A stretch of DNA of 64,000 nt, from NCBI GenBank assembly GCA_965197865.1, contig CBDANZ010000003.1, positions 310,001 through 374,000 of the forward strand, given 5' to 3'. Under the pieces are notes generated by a model. That model was not told the DNA's origin and searched no databases. It saw only the letters and a list, made by a program, of their open reading frames with translations. Source of the stretch: CBDANZ01 sp965197865 (lineage in GTDB: Bacteria > Acidobacteriota > Vicinamibacteria > Vicinamibacterales > CAVVIG01). Numbering within the stretch: the first letter of the stretch is position 1; each line of letters starts with the position of its first letter. Position numbers and translations under genes: made by a program. Shown here piece after piece: positions 51,433-60,606 of the stretch.

Positions 51433-53672
51433 CTCCGAAACTCGGACAACTCTGCGGTACATCCGTCCTGTTGGTGCTGTTATCGCCTCACGCTTCCCTG
51501 TTGGCTCAGGAAACGCGGGAAATCGCCGTGGAGTGGATCTACAGCGATGAAGGCCGTGAGCCGACTAAGCTGCCCCGTTTTGTCTGGGTAGAGCATGGTA
51601 AGGCCATCTTCTATGACACCAGAAGGGCTGAGGCGGAACGGCTTCTGGAATGGCTCGATCCGAATACTGGGACACGAACGCCCGCCATCGACAGGGATCA
51701 GGCACTGGCCACGCTGAAATCACTTCGCGAGGAGACGGCGGTGGAAGAGACCATCGATTCGCTCCTCTGGCCGGCCTCCGTCGACCGTGCCGGCCGCTAT
51801 GGGGTCTTCGTGCTCGACGGCGACGTTTTCCTCCTCGACCTGGACGCGTCCCGGTTTCACCGGGTGACAGCCACAGTGGAAGTGGAGAAAGCCGCTCGGT
51901 TTTCCCCGGACGGAGCGTGGCTCTCGTTCGTGAGGGGAAACGACCTTTACGTCTACGACATCTCTGCCAAAGCTGAGAGCCGTCTAACGACAGACGGTTC
52001 CGAGACGCTTCTCAACGGCACTCTGTCGTGGGTGTATTGGGAGGAAATATTTGGACGCAACGACACCGCCTACTGGTGGTCGGACGACTCTGACTCGATC
52101 GCGTTCTTCCACACTGACGAATCGCCCGTGAGCGTGATGCACTACCTCGACTACGAGCCGGCAGTGCCCCGGGTCGTCACGCAGCGGTATCCAAAGGCCG
52201 GCGGCGCAAACCCGATCGTTCGGCTGGGCGTCATCCACCTCGACCGGGACATCGACAAGTACCGGACGGTCTGGATGGACGCGAGCGAGGTCCCGTATGA
52301 GTACTTGCTCCGGGCGAAGTGGCTGCCGGACGGTCGGCTCTCGTTCCAGACAATGAACCGTCAGCAGACACGGTCGGACCTGTACTTCATGAACGCGCAG
52401 ACCGGCGCCGTCGAGCACATCTTGACCGAGACCGACGAGGTGACCGTCAACATCCATGACGACCTGCACTTTCTCCAGGGAGCGGACCAGTTCATCTGGT
52501 CATCGGAACGAGATGGCTACACCCACCTCTATCGATTCACGATGGAAGGAGCGCTCGTCAACCAGGTAACTAAAGGCAGCTGGTCGATACGCTCGTCAGC
52601 AGGTGTGTTCTGGGTGCGCCAAGCCGTCTCCGCTATCGATGAAGAGGAGGGCTGGATCTATTTCACGGCGCTCGAGAAGTCTGCTGCCGAGCGACATCTG
52701 TATCGGATTCGCTTCGATGGATCCGGCATGGAACGACTCTCGCACGAGGACGGCACGCACCGAATCACGTTCGGCCCGGATAGTCGCTACTACTTCGATG
52801 TCCACTCGACCAGCTCCACCTTGCCTTCATTGTCGCTCCGGAGACCTAACGGAGCTCTTATGACGGTACTGGCTCCCCCTCGTGATGAGCTGCTGTCTCG
52901 GTTCGACATGCAGTATCCGGAGTTCTTGTCTATTCCCGCCGAGGACGGTTTCCTCATGCCGGCCGAGATCCTGAAGCCGAAGGATTTCAACCCTGCGACG
53001 AGGTATCCCGTCATTCTGCAGGTCTACGGTGGTCCCTCAGCCCCCACGGTTTCCAACTCATGGAATTCCTGGACCTACTTCGACCAGGTGCTGCTTCACA
53101 ACGGCTTCCTGGTCATGCGCGTTGACAATCGGAGTGCTACCGGGATCAGCAAAGACCTGGAGAACTCGGTCCAAGGACAACTCTACAGCGACAGCGAACT
53201 GAACGACCTCGTGGCGGCCGTGCGCTGGTTGAAGACCCAGCCGTACGTCAACCCAGAGAGAGTGGGCATCTGGGGCTGGAGCGGCGGCGGCACTTACACG
53301 CTGCTCGCGATGGCCCGGTCCACCGAGTTCAAAGCTGGGATCGCCGTGGCGCCTGTCACGGATTGGCGCTATTACGACACCAAGTTCGGCGAAGCTTACA
53401 TGGGGACCCCGGCCGCGAACCCGGATGGATTCGACCAGACATCGCTGGTCAAACGGGCCAAGGACCTGCACGGACGGCTTCTGCTGGTGCACGGGACGTT
53501 CGACGACAACGTCCACCCACAGAACAGCTGGCACTTCATCGATGAACTGCTTGACGCCGGCAAGCCATTCGACATGATGTTCTACCCGAGGCGAAAGCAC
53601 GGCATCTCGGACCGCTCTGCACGCATTCATCTATTCAAGAAGATGGTCGAGTTCTGGAAGGCACATTTGTAA
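51429..53672 (+). CDS. Dipeptidyl-peptidase IV family serine peptidase (S9B)
   Basis: The 747-residue protein has a signal peptide (CGTSVLLVLLSPHASLLAQ) and should be periplasmic, where it would remove N-terminal dipeptides, often X-Pro. The beta-propeller domain (to about residue 480) includes WVYWEEIFGRND, whose Glu pair holds the substrate N-terminus in DPP IV enzymes. The hydrolase domain has the catalytic Ser in GIWGWSGGGTY, Asp in LVHGTFDDNVH and His in PRRKHGISD. The ATG at 51429 follows CGAGGTAGAG. Kinase fragments lie immediately before and after it. Confidence 0.93.
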   Translation: MTPKLGQLCGTSVLLVLLSPHASLLAQETREIAVEWIYSDEGREPTKLPRFVWVEHGKAIFYDTRRAEAERLLEWLDPNTGTRTPAIDRDQALATLKSLREETAVEETIDSLLWPASVDRAGRYGVFVLDGDVFLLDLDASRFHRVTATVEVEKAARFSPDGAWLSFVRGNDLYVYDISAKAESRLTTDGSETLLNGTLSWVYWEEIFGRNDTAYWWSDDSDSIAFFHTDESPVSVMHYLDYEPAVPRVVTQRYPKAGGANPIVRLGVIHLDRDIDKYRTVWMDASEVPYEYLLRAKWLPDGRLSFQTMNRQQTRSDLYFMNAQTGAVEHILTETDEVTVNIHDDLHFLQGADQFIWSSERDGYTHLYRFTMEGALVNQVTKGSWSIRSSAGVFWVRQAVSAIDEEEGWIYFTALEKSAAERHLYRIRFDGSGMERLSHEDGTHRITFGPDSRYYFDVHSTSSTLPSLSLRRPNGALMTVLAPPRDELLSRFDMQYPEFLSIPAEDGFLMPAEILKPKDFNPATRYPVILQVYGGPSAPTVSNSWNSWTYFDQVLLHNGFLVMRVDNRSATGISKDLENSVQGQLYSDSELNDLVAAVRWLKTQPYVNPERVGIWGWSGGGTYTLLAMARSTEFKAGIAVAPVTDWRYYDTKFGEAYMGTPAANPDGFDQTSLVKRAKDLHGRLLLVHGTFDDNVHPQNSWHFIDELLDAGKPFDMMFYPRRKHGISDRSARIHLFKKMVEFWKAHL

Positions 53673-53694
53673 CGTCTGTATCAGCTCCACTGGA

Positions 53695-53823
53695 ATGGCC
53701 CTCACACCGGGCACCCGCCTCGGCCCGTACGAAGTCACCGCGCAGATCGGCGTGGGCGGGATGGGGGAGGTGTACGGGGCGACCGACTCCCAGTTAAGCG
53801 GCGCGCAGGAGAAGAAATCATGA
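53695..53823 (+). pseudogene. Second Ser/Thr kinase N-terminal remnant
   Basis: Forty-two codons begin PGTRLGPYEVTAQIGVGGMGEVYGAT, the kinase glycine-rich loop, and then diverge to a stop (SGAQEKKS). It starts 22 bp after the peptidase stop. Its nucleotide sequence is clearly related to the remnant at 51196 but not identical, so the two derive from different kinase genes or from an old duplication. Confidence 0.7.
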
Positions 53824-54004
53824 GTAGCGCAGCCGACCTCGGCAAAACGGGGTCGGCTTCTTCCTTCACGGGTCGTCCACTGCCGATTGAGGCCGCGTCT
53901 CTCGGAATCCGTTGCAGAATGTTTGGAGGGACCACGTGGTACGGGGGCATCAACTCCTGGATTCAATGACGAACACCGACACGACGCAAACGACCCGGGG
54001 TTAC

Positions 54005-54571
54005 ATGAACGCCGACAGGAGCACGCGGCCGTCCCCGTGGTCGTATTGCCTATTCATCATCGTTGCGGTCCTTCCTATTTGCATCCTGTCCTCTGAGCTC
54101 GTCCAAGCTCAGGGCAGAAAGGAGCTGCGTGGCATCAGCAAGGTCAAAGTTGATGTCCTCCTCGCAAACGTGGTGGAGGGCAATGAAAACCTGCCTAGCG
54201 ATATCAGCGAGTCTCGGCTGAGGACGATCATCGAGCTGAAGCTGCGGACTGCAGGCCTCAGAGTCTTGTCTGAAGAAGAGAGTCTGGCCGATCCGGACAC
54301 CAATCCATGGGTGGTGCTTGCTCAGGGAGCGATGCCTGCCACGTTACGAGTGGGTGAACGACTTGCTGGGTACTTCGTTTCAACAAACCTTACCGTGTTC
54401 GAATTCCGCTATCAGGCAGCACGCGACGCGGTCTTGCCGGTTCAACTGTGGGTGAGCGGCGGCCTAAATACGATTCCCTTGAAGAGGGCCGCCTCCGACA
54501 TCGAGAGAGTCGTGGCAGGGTTGTTGGACGAGTTCCTCAATGACTGGCTCGCTGCGAACCCTCGTAAATAA
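54005..54571 (+). CDS. Secreted hypothetical protein
   Basis: From the ATG at 54005 the protein has 188 residues with a clear signal peptide (YCLFIIVAVLPICILSSELVQAQ). The mature part (RLRTIIELKLRTAGLRVLSE ... AGYFVSTNLTVFEFRYQAAR ... IERVVAGLLDEFLNDWLAAN) has an alternating strand-helix pattern like periplasmic CsgG/TolB-N-like folds, but I cannot assign a family. An ATG at 53966 would add 13 residues. Another signal-bearing gene follows 124 bp downstream. Confidence 0.65.
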   Translation: MNADRSTRPSPWSYCLFIIVAVLPICILSSELVQAQGRKELRGISKVKVDVLLANVVEGNENLPSDISESRLRTIIELKLRTAGLRVLSEEESLADPDTNPWVVLAQGAMPATLRVGERLAGYFVSTNLTVFEFRYQAARDAVLPVQLWVSGGLNTIPLKRAASDIERVVAGLLDEFLNDWLAANPRK

Positions 54572-54695
54572 CCGTCCGCACGCAGCCGTGAATTAGTGCG
54601 CCAACTCAGTCTGCGGCGTCTTGGTCCATCGACACCCAGCACAGGTTATCTCTGATTCGGTCGGACAACCGATCGATGGTCAAAAGGACGAGGAA

Positions 54696-55100
54696 ATGAA
54701 GAGGAAGCTGCTCGCTGTGGTGGCTCTAGCGTTGGCCGGGCTAGTTGGATGCGTGAGTGCGCAGACGTTTCGCTCCGGCACCGGGAAGCTCTACCCTCCC
54801 GCAAAACCAGTTGACGTGTTGGTCTTCTACGCTGTTGAGGATGTGAAGCGCCCCTATGAAGTCATCGGAGAGATCACGACGTCGGCCAGCAGCGGCTGGG
54901 GGATAGATGAAGGGGATCTCATTGAGAAGGCCCGCGAGGAGGCGGCACGACTGGGAGCCAGCGCGATTCTGGTTCGGCCCCTCATTCTGGTTCGGCCCCT
55001 CGACAAAGGGACGGGTGGGGACCGCGCCCTGGCTGTGCTGTTCCGAAGTAGCGACAAGACTCAGCATATGACCGCCATCCGGTTTGCCGACCTCCCATGA
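54696..55100 (+). CDS. Small putative lipoprotein
   Basis: The 134-residue protein starts after AGGACGAGGAA. Its N-terminus (LLAVVALALAGLVGC) ends in the lipobox LVGC, so it is probably lipidated. The core (DVLVFYAVEDVKRPYEVIGEI ... LIEKAREEAARLGASAILVRP) resembles YbjQ/DUF4156-like small domains: a strand, then a helix packed near the end. An in-frame duplication repeats ILVRPL. The function is unknown. Confidence 0.68.
   Translation: MKRKLLAVVALALAGLVGCVSAQTFRSGTGKLYPPAKPVDVLVFYAVEDVKRPYEVIGEITTSASSGWGIDEGDLIEKAREEAARLGASAILVRPLILVRPLDKGTGGDRALAVLFRSSDKTQHMTAIRFADLP
54966..55001 (+). repeat. 18-bp perfect tandem duplication
   Basis: Two copies of ATTCTGGTTCGGCCCCTC lie head to tail inside the lipoprotein gene and add six residues in frame (ILVRPL twice). 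It is a recent slippage-type duplication. Confidence 0.9.
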
Positions 55101-55130
55101 CGGAACCGGCTCACTCGCGCCACCAGAGAT

Positions 55131-55400
55131 GTGCTTCCTTTTGATGAACGGCACGCCGTCCCGCTGGAGCTTAGGAGAATCGTGCAGGCGCACATGTGGC
55201 TTAACCTCGCGGTCTCTGGACGATCTGGAAATACACGATTGACCGATGAGGACCGAGAGCTCGCCGTCCGGAATCGCGACGTAGTTGCAGGCCGGATGAC
55301 CCCTGACGATCGCAGCGAAGCCCAACGTCTTGCCCGCGAGCTCGTCACGCCCATAACTGTGGCCAGCCGGAGCGCAACTCCAATGGTGTCAATCACTTGA
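55131..55400 (+). pseudogene. Sel1-repeat protein C-terminal remnant
   Basis: The frame includes VQAHMWLNLAVSGRSGNTRL, NRDVVAGRMTPDDRSEAQRL and ARELVTP. This matches the usual end of Sel1-like repeat proteins, with an AHMWLNLA helix followed by a helix with MTP..EAQ. The repeats themselves and a proper start are missing. It could be a short leftover of a longer secreted protein. Confidence 0.5.
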
Positions 55401-55434
55401 CGCTATCTGGCGGCTCCGTCATACTGGGTAGGAG

Positions 55435-55890
55435 ATGTCCTCTCCAGAAGTCGTCACTTTCAGCCCTCCTAATCGCATAAAACATCACCGTCACCTGACC
55501 CCTGATCAACACGTACTTATCCTTCGGCTCCAGCGGATGGGCCACCCGCAACAGGCGATTGCTGAAGTAGTTGGCGTCCATCAGTCCACGGTTAGCAGGA
55601 CGCTAACTGCGTTCGACGACACGCGCTTGTTGGCCAAAGCCCTTCTGCATGCAGCGGCCCTCCCGATTGCCGAAGCCACGATAGATGGGGTGATGGCGTC
55701 CGCGGAGATGGGAAAACCTCAGCCAGGGATCCGTGTGCTGGAGGACTTGGGCGTGCTGCCAAGGGGGAACGCGCATGCGGCAGGCCCCTGCGTCGAGATC
55801 AGCCTCGGCGCGCCTGGTTCCCCAGCGGGCGAGGACCCATTCGACGACGAAGTCATTGATACGAGCACCGTGCCGTTGCTCGCCGATTGA
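55435..55890 (+). CDS. Helix-turn-helix protein of unknown role
   Basis: The 151-residue protein carries LTPDQHVLILRLQRMGHPQQ and AIAEVVGVHQSTVSRTL near residues 25-60. This is a helix-turn-helix similar to those in resolvases, IS30-type transposases and small phage DNA-binding proteins. The C-terminal half (GKPQPGIRVLEDLGVLPRGN, then an acidic tail) is not recognised. There is no signal peptide. No neighbouring operon suggests its target. It might be cargo of a mobile element. Confidence 0.6.
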   Translation: MSSPEVVTFSPPNRIKHHRHLTPDQHVLILRLQRMGHPQQAIAEVVGVHQSTVSRTLTAFDDTRLLAKALLHAAALPIAEATIDGVMASAEMGKPQPGIRVLEDLGVLPRGNAHAAGPCVEISLGAPGSPAGEDPFDDEVIDTSTVPLLAD

Positions 55891-56049
55891 CAACTACTCG
55901 CGGCCCGCAAGAATCCGGTTGCCAACCCCGTCTAGGTTAAGCGCGCCCGCTGGTACCACCGAAGCCAGTCCCTCGGCACGACGAGATCACGGAAGTCGTT
56001 AGAGCCGGGTGTCGTCCGATCACGAGATGGTGCGCCGCCCATCCGGAAT

Positions 56050-56517
56050 TCACGGGGTTGCCAACCAGCGCGACGGACATCCCAAGAGTCTCAATAGCGG
56101 ACCAACCGCCCTGCATTGATGGCGTTGGCTTCTTACGTTTCGAGTTTCCAATAAGCTCTTGGTCAAGAAATCTGTCTGTGCGTCACTCAGCGTGGAGGTG
56201 GAGAGCCCTCTCTCCAGCATTGTGTCCGAGATCTGGGCCATCTGCGAGTCAGTCACGTCATAGTCGATGGTCCACTGCTGAAACTCTCCCTGCGCATTCT
56301 TGCGTTGGGCGACTCGATGGGCCACGACTTCGCCAGTGAGCGTGTCCAGCACCCACACGAAGTTGGCGAAGTCGCCAGGAGCCGGGGCTGCGACATAACG
56401 CCCGACCGTGCGCGGCGGGATCGGTCGTCGCTGAAGCGCGTCAGGCCACTGACCACGCTCACGCCCCACGGAATACCTCAAGTCAGATCGGAATCGCTTT
56501 CCGAACCGCCGTGCCAC
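56050..56517 (-). CDS. Hypothetical protein, possibly decayed
   Basis: The central part of this 155-codon frame (PAPGDFANFVWVLDTLTGEV then VAHRVAQRKN) looks like a real folded protein with a beta-hairpin reading an LDTxTG turn. IDYDVTDSQMAQISDTMLER continues it as a helix-rich segment. The ends look less natural, and no signal peptide or good ribosome-binding site is seen. I do not recognise it. Confidence 0.4.
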   Translation of the reverse strand: MARRFGKRFRSDLRYSVGRERGQWPDALQRRPIPPRTVGRYVAAPAPGDFANFVWVLDTLTGEVVAHRVAQRKNAQGEFQQWTIDYDVTDSQMAQISDTMLERGLSTSTLSDAQTDFLTKSLLETRNVRSQRHQCRAVGPLLRLLGCPSRWLATP

Positions 56518-56704
56518 CGATATCCCGGCTCATCTCTCGCGTCGGCGACAGCCGACCTGGACCCGTCAGGTGTCGTAGGTGGGACGCACGACACCTGTGG
56601 TACGAAGCGAAGAGGACTCTGGTGTACCGCTGTGGGGTGGGGCGGTGTTGTTAACAGCAGTTACGGGGTGTTGCGTTATTGGTTGGCGACGCGGATGTCT
56701 ACCG

Positions 56705-58084
56705 CTAGAAGCCGAGCGACGCGTTCACCTGCGCGCCACCGAGAAGCGGCGCGACGGTGAGGCTGTTGACCACCGGCACGTCTGAGAAGAAGGTCGCCAC
56801 CAGGAGTCCGGCGGCGGCAATGTCGAGACCCGCGTACATCCGGCCCTTCGGGTAGAAGCTGTGTCCAGCCGCCGTTCCTTCAAACTGTTTAATTGGGCTA
56901 TTAGCCCCAACGTCGCCCTGCTCAGACAACTTGGAGTATCGCCAGATTTCGTCGTTGTAGACGGTGCCGGTGTAATTCCCGGTCTCTATCCCACGAATAT
57001 TGAAATCGACCCCGCATCGGCCATCCGTAACCAGCGGCGCCAGGCCGGAAGACCTGTAAGTCCACGTGGACACGCCATCGTTTAGGTAGAGAGGTTCCGA
57101 GAGTTCTCCTGTCGTTTCACACGACTTCGAGTAGAACGCGACCGCGACACCAGCCCCAACCAGTGCTAAGCCGCCCAATACGCGGCGCATCGACCATTGC
57201 CGCGTTTGCGGGGCGCGCTGCGCGAGCGGAACTTGCGCGGCCGCACGGGCCCCCGCGTCCGCGGTGATGGAAGTCGGCTCGTCGTCTGCATTGCCTGGAG
57301 CTTGCGCAACAGGGGCGATGACTGCCGCATCCGGAGGTTCTACAACCGAGGCAACGACGGGCTGAGGGTCGGGCACAGTCTCTGGGTAATTCGCCGCAAG
57401 CGTAGCCAAGCTCATTTCGTTGTTAATGCCGAGGAGACCTCGAGCGTAATTCACCGCCACCGCGAAGTTCAGGTTCTCGCCTTGCTCGAAACCAAACGTG
57501 AGAATGCCTACATCCGCGCCCTGTTCATTCAGCATAGGACCGCCGCTATTGCCAGGATTCGCCGCAGCGTCCGTTTGAAATAGCCGAGATCCTTCGAAGG
57601 TTCTGATGGCGCTCACAATGCCAGTCGTGCCGCTGCCGCTTAGTCCGAGTGGGCTTCCGAGCAGCACCACGAAATCGCCTTGCATGACGGTGTCCGAGTC
57701 TGCCAGCTGGACGGTGGGCAGATTGAAGCCAGGCACTTGGATAATCGCGATGTCGCGAGCCTCGTCGACGACACGCACTGTGATGCGGTCAAAGACATCG
57801 CCGTTCTGCAACGAGACGTTCGCGGACACTGCCCCGCGGATGACGTGCAGATTCGTCAGGATGATCCCTGAGGGATCAATGATGAATCCTGACCCAGACG
57901 CCTCAGTTCCACTCGCCCTCTTGATCTCAATGAACACCGTTGCAGGAAGCGACGCCTGAATGATCTCAGCCGGACGAAGAGCCGCAGGAGGAGCAGGCGA
58001 TGGCTTCGGTGTCTGCGCACCCGCCAAGCCGCTCACCAGAAGCGCTGCCACCGCCCCGACCACGCACCTGTGAATATTCAGCAT
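56705..58084 (-). CDS. Secreted trypsin-like (HtrA/Deg-type) serine protease with C-terminal membrane extension
   Basis: From the ATG at 58084 the 459-residue protein has a signal peptide (VVGAVAALLVSGLAGAQ) and a trypsin-2-type protease domain. The catalytic His is in GIILTNLHVIRG, the Asp in VDEARDIAIIQV and the Ser in DAAANPGNSGGPML. There is no PDZ domain. An Ala/Pro-rich linker follows, then a hydrophobic segment (RRVLGGLALVGAGVAVAFYS), a Cys-containing region and a second hydrophobic stretch near the end (AGLDIAAAGLLVATFFSDVP). The extension probably ties the protease to a membrane. The substrate is unknown. Confidence 0.82.
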   Translation of the reverse strand: MLNIHRCVVGAVAALLVSGLAGAQTPKPSPAPPAALRPAEIIQASLPATVFIEIKRASGTEASGSGFIIDPSGIILTNLHVIRGAVSANVSLQNGDVFDRITVRVVDEARDIAIIQVPGFNLPTVQLADSDTVMQGDFVVLLGSPLGLSGSGTTGIVSAIRTFEGSRLFQTDAAANPGNSGGPMLNEQGADVGILTFGFEQGENLNFAVAVNYARGLLGINNEMSLATLAANYPETVPDPQPVVASVVEPPDAAVIAPVAQAPGNADDEPTSITADAGARAAAQVPLAQRAPQTRQWSMRRVLGGLALVGAGVAVAFYSKSCETTGELSEPLYLNDGVSTWTYRSSGLAPLVTDGRCGVDFNIRGIETGNYTGTVYNDEIWRYSKLSEQGDVGANSPIKQFEGTAAGHSFYPKGRMYAGLDIAAAGLLVATFFSDVPVVNSLTVAPLLGGAQVNASLGF

Positions 58085-58346
58085 GAGCGGAGCATACAGA
58101 AAGCGGGGAAGAATGTCAGCGGCACGGTGCGGGTGTGCTGTGGGGATGCTGGGAGTCGTCACGGGACCACAGCTAGACGCAGCACGATCAGGCGGCAATG
58201 CTCTTCGATGTGGGTGACTCCAACACTTGCGACATCCCACCATCACGTTCGCCGAGAATAGCTCCTGTGCCTCGCTCAGCGCCTCACCACGTCTTTGAGG
58301 TGGGCTCCCCAGCTGTCTCTTGGGTGGGCGGTCTCGGGACGCTCGG
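58085..58346. other. Intergenic region
   Basis: This gap separates the protease from the convergent-side esterase end. It shows no gene, repeat or clear promoter that I can support. Confidence 0.3.
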
Positions 58347-59000
58347 CTACCGCACCCCTAACCGTTCGGCGAGAAAGCTCCGGAGCACGGACAGCTCATC
58401 CTCCGGATCGATAGTGTGCCCCTTGTCGTAGGTTTCAAAACGCAGCGCAAAGCCGCCTCGCTTCAATTCCGCGATCTGCTGCCTCGTAGTCTCGTAGTCG
58501 AGCGTTTCGTCGTGCCGCCCGTGCGTGATCAGCCAGGACTCCGCCATGCAGGACGGACTGCGTTCGGCAAGCAATGTCCTCGCGTCGAGACAGTAGCCGG
58601 AGATGCCCACGTACGCGCCTAGCGCCAGGGCACTGCGCGCGCCCCACTCCAGGGTCATCAAGCAACCCTGCGAGAACCCGAGCAGTCCGATCTCGGCGGG
58701 CTCGTAGCCCTGCCCGAGTAACTCCTCGAAGAGGCGGTCAAGAAGATCGCGCGAGCGTAGTACGCCCGGTGCATGGTCTGGGGGTAAGGCGTGCCAGCTC
58801 TTGCCGCCGTAGTAATCGTCCGGTGCATTCACCAACAGGTAGTTCAGCTCGCGGAACGCAAATGCCTCTGGCATCCAATGGAAGCCCTGCGACGAATCAC
58901 CACGACCGTGAAGTACGACGAGCAACTTTCCGCTCGGACTAGACGCCGGCGCCCAGTCGCAGGACAGGGCCGTGATGATGGGCGAGACGTTTACGTTCAT
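58347..59000 (-). CDS. Phospholipase/carboxylesterase-type alpha/beta hydrolase
   Basis: From the ATG at 59000 the protein has 217 residues and no signal peptide. It shows LLVVLHGRGDSSQGFHWMPE (oxyanion region), IGLLGFSQGCLMTLEWGARS with the GFSQG nucleophile elbow, ITHGRHDETLDYETTRQQI with the acid, and ETYDKGHTIDPEDELSVL with the catalytic His. These are the marks of the acyl-protein thioesterase/carboxylesterase YpfH group. The natural substrate is unknown. The frame extends upstream without family likeness. Confidence 0.87.
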   Translation of the reverse strand: MNVNVSPIITALSCDWAPASSPSGKLLVVLHGRGDSSQGFHWMPEAFAFRELNYLLVNAPDDYYGGKSWHALPPDHAPGVLRSRDLLDRLFEELLGQGYEPAEIGLLGFSQGCLMTLEWGARSALALGAYVGISGYCLDARTLLAERSPSCMAESWLITHGRHDETLDYETTRQQIAELKRGGFALRFETYDKGHTIDPEDELSVLRSFLAERLGVR

Positions 59001-59137
59001 CGCCCCGAGTGTACCGTGGGCTCGACCTAGTGTTTGGGGGTGCCGGGGGGCTTCCGGCGCTCGAATCTCACCGGGGGCCCCGCCTAGGGGGTGTATATGC
59101 GGCCGCGCAGAATTGTTCAGCAATTCGGGCACGCCCA

Positions 59138-59482
59138 CGCACTGCATCAGTTGTGGGACTGAGGTGCCTGACCACGCGGAGTTCTGCCAGCGATCGCGCA
59201 GCTCGACCAGTCGCTGCTTCCAGGGCTACTGCCAGGCGATCTCCCCCGCGAGGCAGCGCACCGAACCCGCCGCCGACGATTGACCACGAGATTATCGTCG
59301 TGGACAGCCAGTCCAGCGATGGCAGTGTGGACGCGGCGCGCCGCTGGCTGCGCGTGCGTGTGATTGAGTCCGGTGACAACCGGGGCTACGCCGCAGCAAA
59401 CAACATCGGGATCCGCGCCAGCACGGGCACGAACCTTCTCCTGCTCAATCCGGACACGGTCGTACCGGCTGGGCAGAGATAA
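59138..59482 (+). pseudogene. Zinc-ribbon and GT2 glycosyltransferase fragments
   Basis: A short zinc-ribbon start (CISCGTEVPDHAEFCQ) appears near 59147 and then loses its second Cys pair. From 59279 another frame encodes HEIIVVDSQSSDGSVDAARR, NRGYAAANNIGIRASTGTNL and LLLNPDTVVPAG, the N-terminal core of a rhamnosyltransferase-type GT2 enzyme, ending at a TAA or TGA near 59482. Neither piece is a whole gene. They lie side by side without a spacer. Confidence 0.6.
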
Positions 59483-59635
59483 GTCCTCCGCCCCTATCGG
59501 AAGGCGATGCCACCGCACGAGGTCCTCAACATCCTCAAGACGGACTCTGGCAGCCATTTCGACCCCGTTGTTGTCGATGCTTTCCTGACCGCCTACCGCC
59601 TGGGAGAAATGGAAGTCTCTGCAGTGCAGGTGTGA
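59483..59635 (+). pseudogene. HD-GYP phosphodiesterase C-terminal fragment
   Basis: The frame beginning right after the GT2 stop has RPYRKAMPPHEVLNILKTDS then GSHFDPVVVDAFL. This matches the C-terminal end of HD-GYP domains (RPY(R/K)xAM..EEV...G.HFDP). The HD and GYP catalytic motifs are missing. It ends at a TGA at 59633-59635. Confidence 0.65.
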
Positions 59636-59644
59636 CCGCGAGAG

Positions 59645-60559
59645 CTAGAGCGTTCCGCGATCCTTGATGAAGGTGCCCTGACGCAGCTCGGTGAAGGCCT
59701 AGTGTAGCTGCTCCTGGGTGTTCATCACGACCGGGCCCTGCCAGGCCACCGGTTCCTGAATCGGCCTGCCCGAGACGAACAGAAAGCGGATCCCCTCGTC
59801 GCTGGCCTGTACGATGATCTCGTCGCCGCCGTCGAAGAGCACGAGCGACCGGTTTCCCACCGGTTCCTCACCGGGGGCCTCGACGTCGCCAACCTGCTCC
59901 GTCCGAACCGGCTGCGGCTGGGACGCGTCGTGGAACCGGCCAGACCCCGCAAAGACATAGGCGAACGCGTGGCGGGGCGTCTCGACCGCCAGCCGCCGCG
60001 TGGTGCCCGGCGGGACCGAGACGTCGAGATACCGAGGGTCCGCCGCGACACCGTCGATCGGGCCCGTCTTGCCCCAAAAGCTGCCGCAGATGACCCGCAC
60101 CTTCGTGCCGTCGTCGTCGACCACCTCCGGGATGTCGCGTGCCGGCACGTCCTGATAGCGCGGTGTGGTCATCTTCAGCGACGAGGGTAGGTTCGCCCAG
60201 AGTTGGAACCCGTGCATCCGACCCTGCCGGTCTCCTTTCGGCATCTCTTGATGCAGGATGCCGCTGCCGGCGGTCATCCACTGGACGTCTCCGTTGCCGA
60301 GGGTGCCCCGGTTCCCGAGGCTGTCGCCGTGCTCCACGGTGCCCGCGAGGACATAGGTGATGGTTTCGATGCCCCGGTGTGGGTGCCACGGAAACCCCGC
60401 CAGGTAGTCGTTCGGGTTCTCGTTCCGGAAGTCGTCGAGCAGCAGGAACGGGTCGAAGTTGCTGGTGTTGCCGAACCCGAACGCGCGCCGCAGCCTGACG
60501 CCCGCCCCCTCCATGGTCGGCTGCGACTGAACGATCTGCTTCACCGGTCGAATCGACAT
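59645..60559 (-). CDS. Pirin-family cupin protein with a premature amber codon near its end
   Basis: From the ATG at 60559 (after GGAGG) the protein has the pirin N-terminal cupin: FDPFLLLDDFRNENP, GFPWHPHRGIETITYVLAGT with the His metal ligands, and MTAGSGILHQEMP. The C-terminal cupin contains FAYVFAGSGRFHD and LVLFDGGDEIIVQASDEGI. A TAG at 59699-59701 ends the frame after 286 residues. The next 17 codons (AFTELRQGTFIKDRGTL) are what pirins normally carry after EQL-x-x. A CAG-to-TAG change would explain it. The shortened protein may still fold. Bacterial pirins include quercetinases and redox sensors. Confidence 0.85.
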
Positions 60560-60606
60560 GTCGTCCTCCGTCTTGAATCTCAGCGACCAACGCTCACACA
60601 CGCTTT

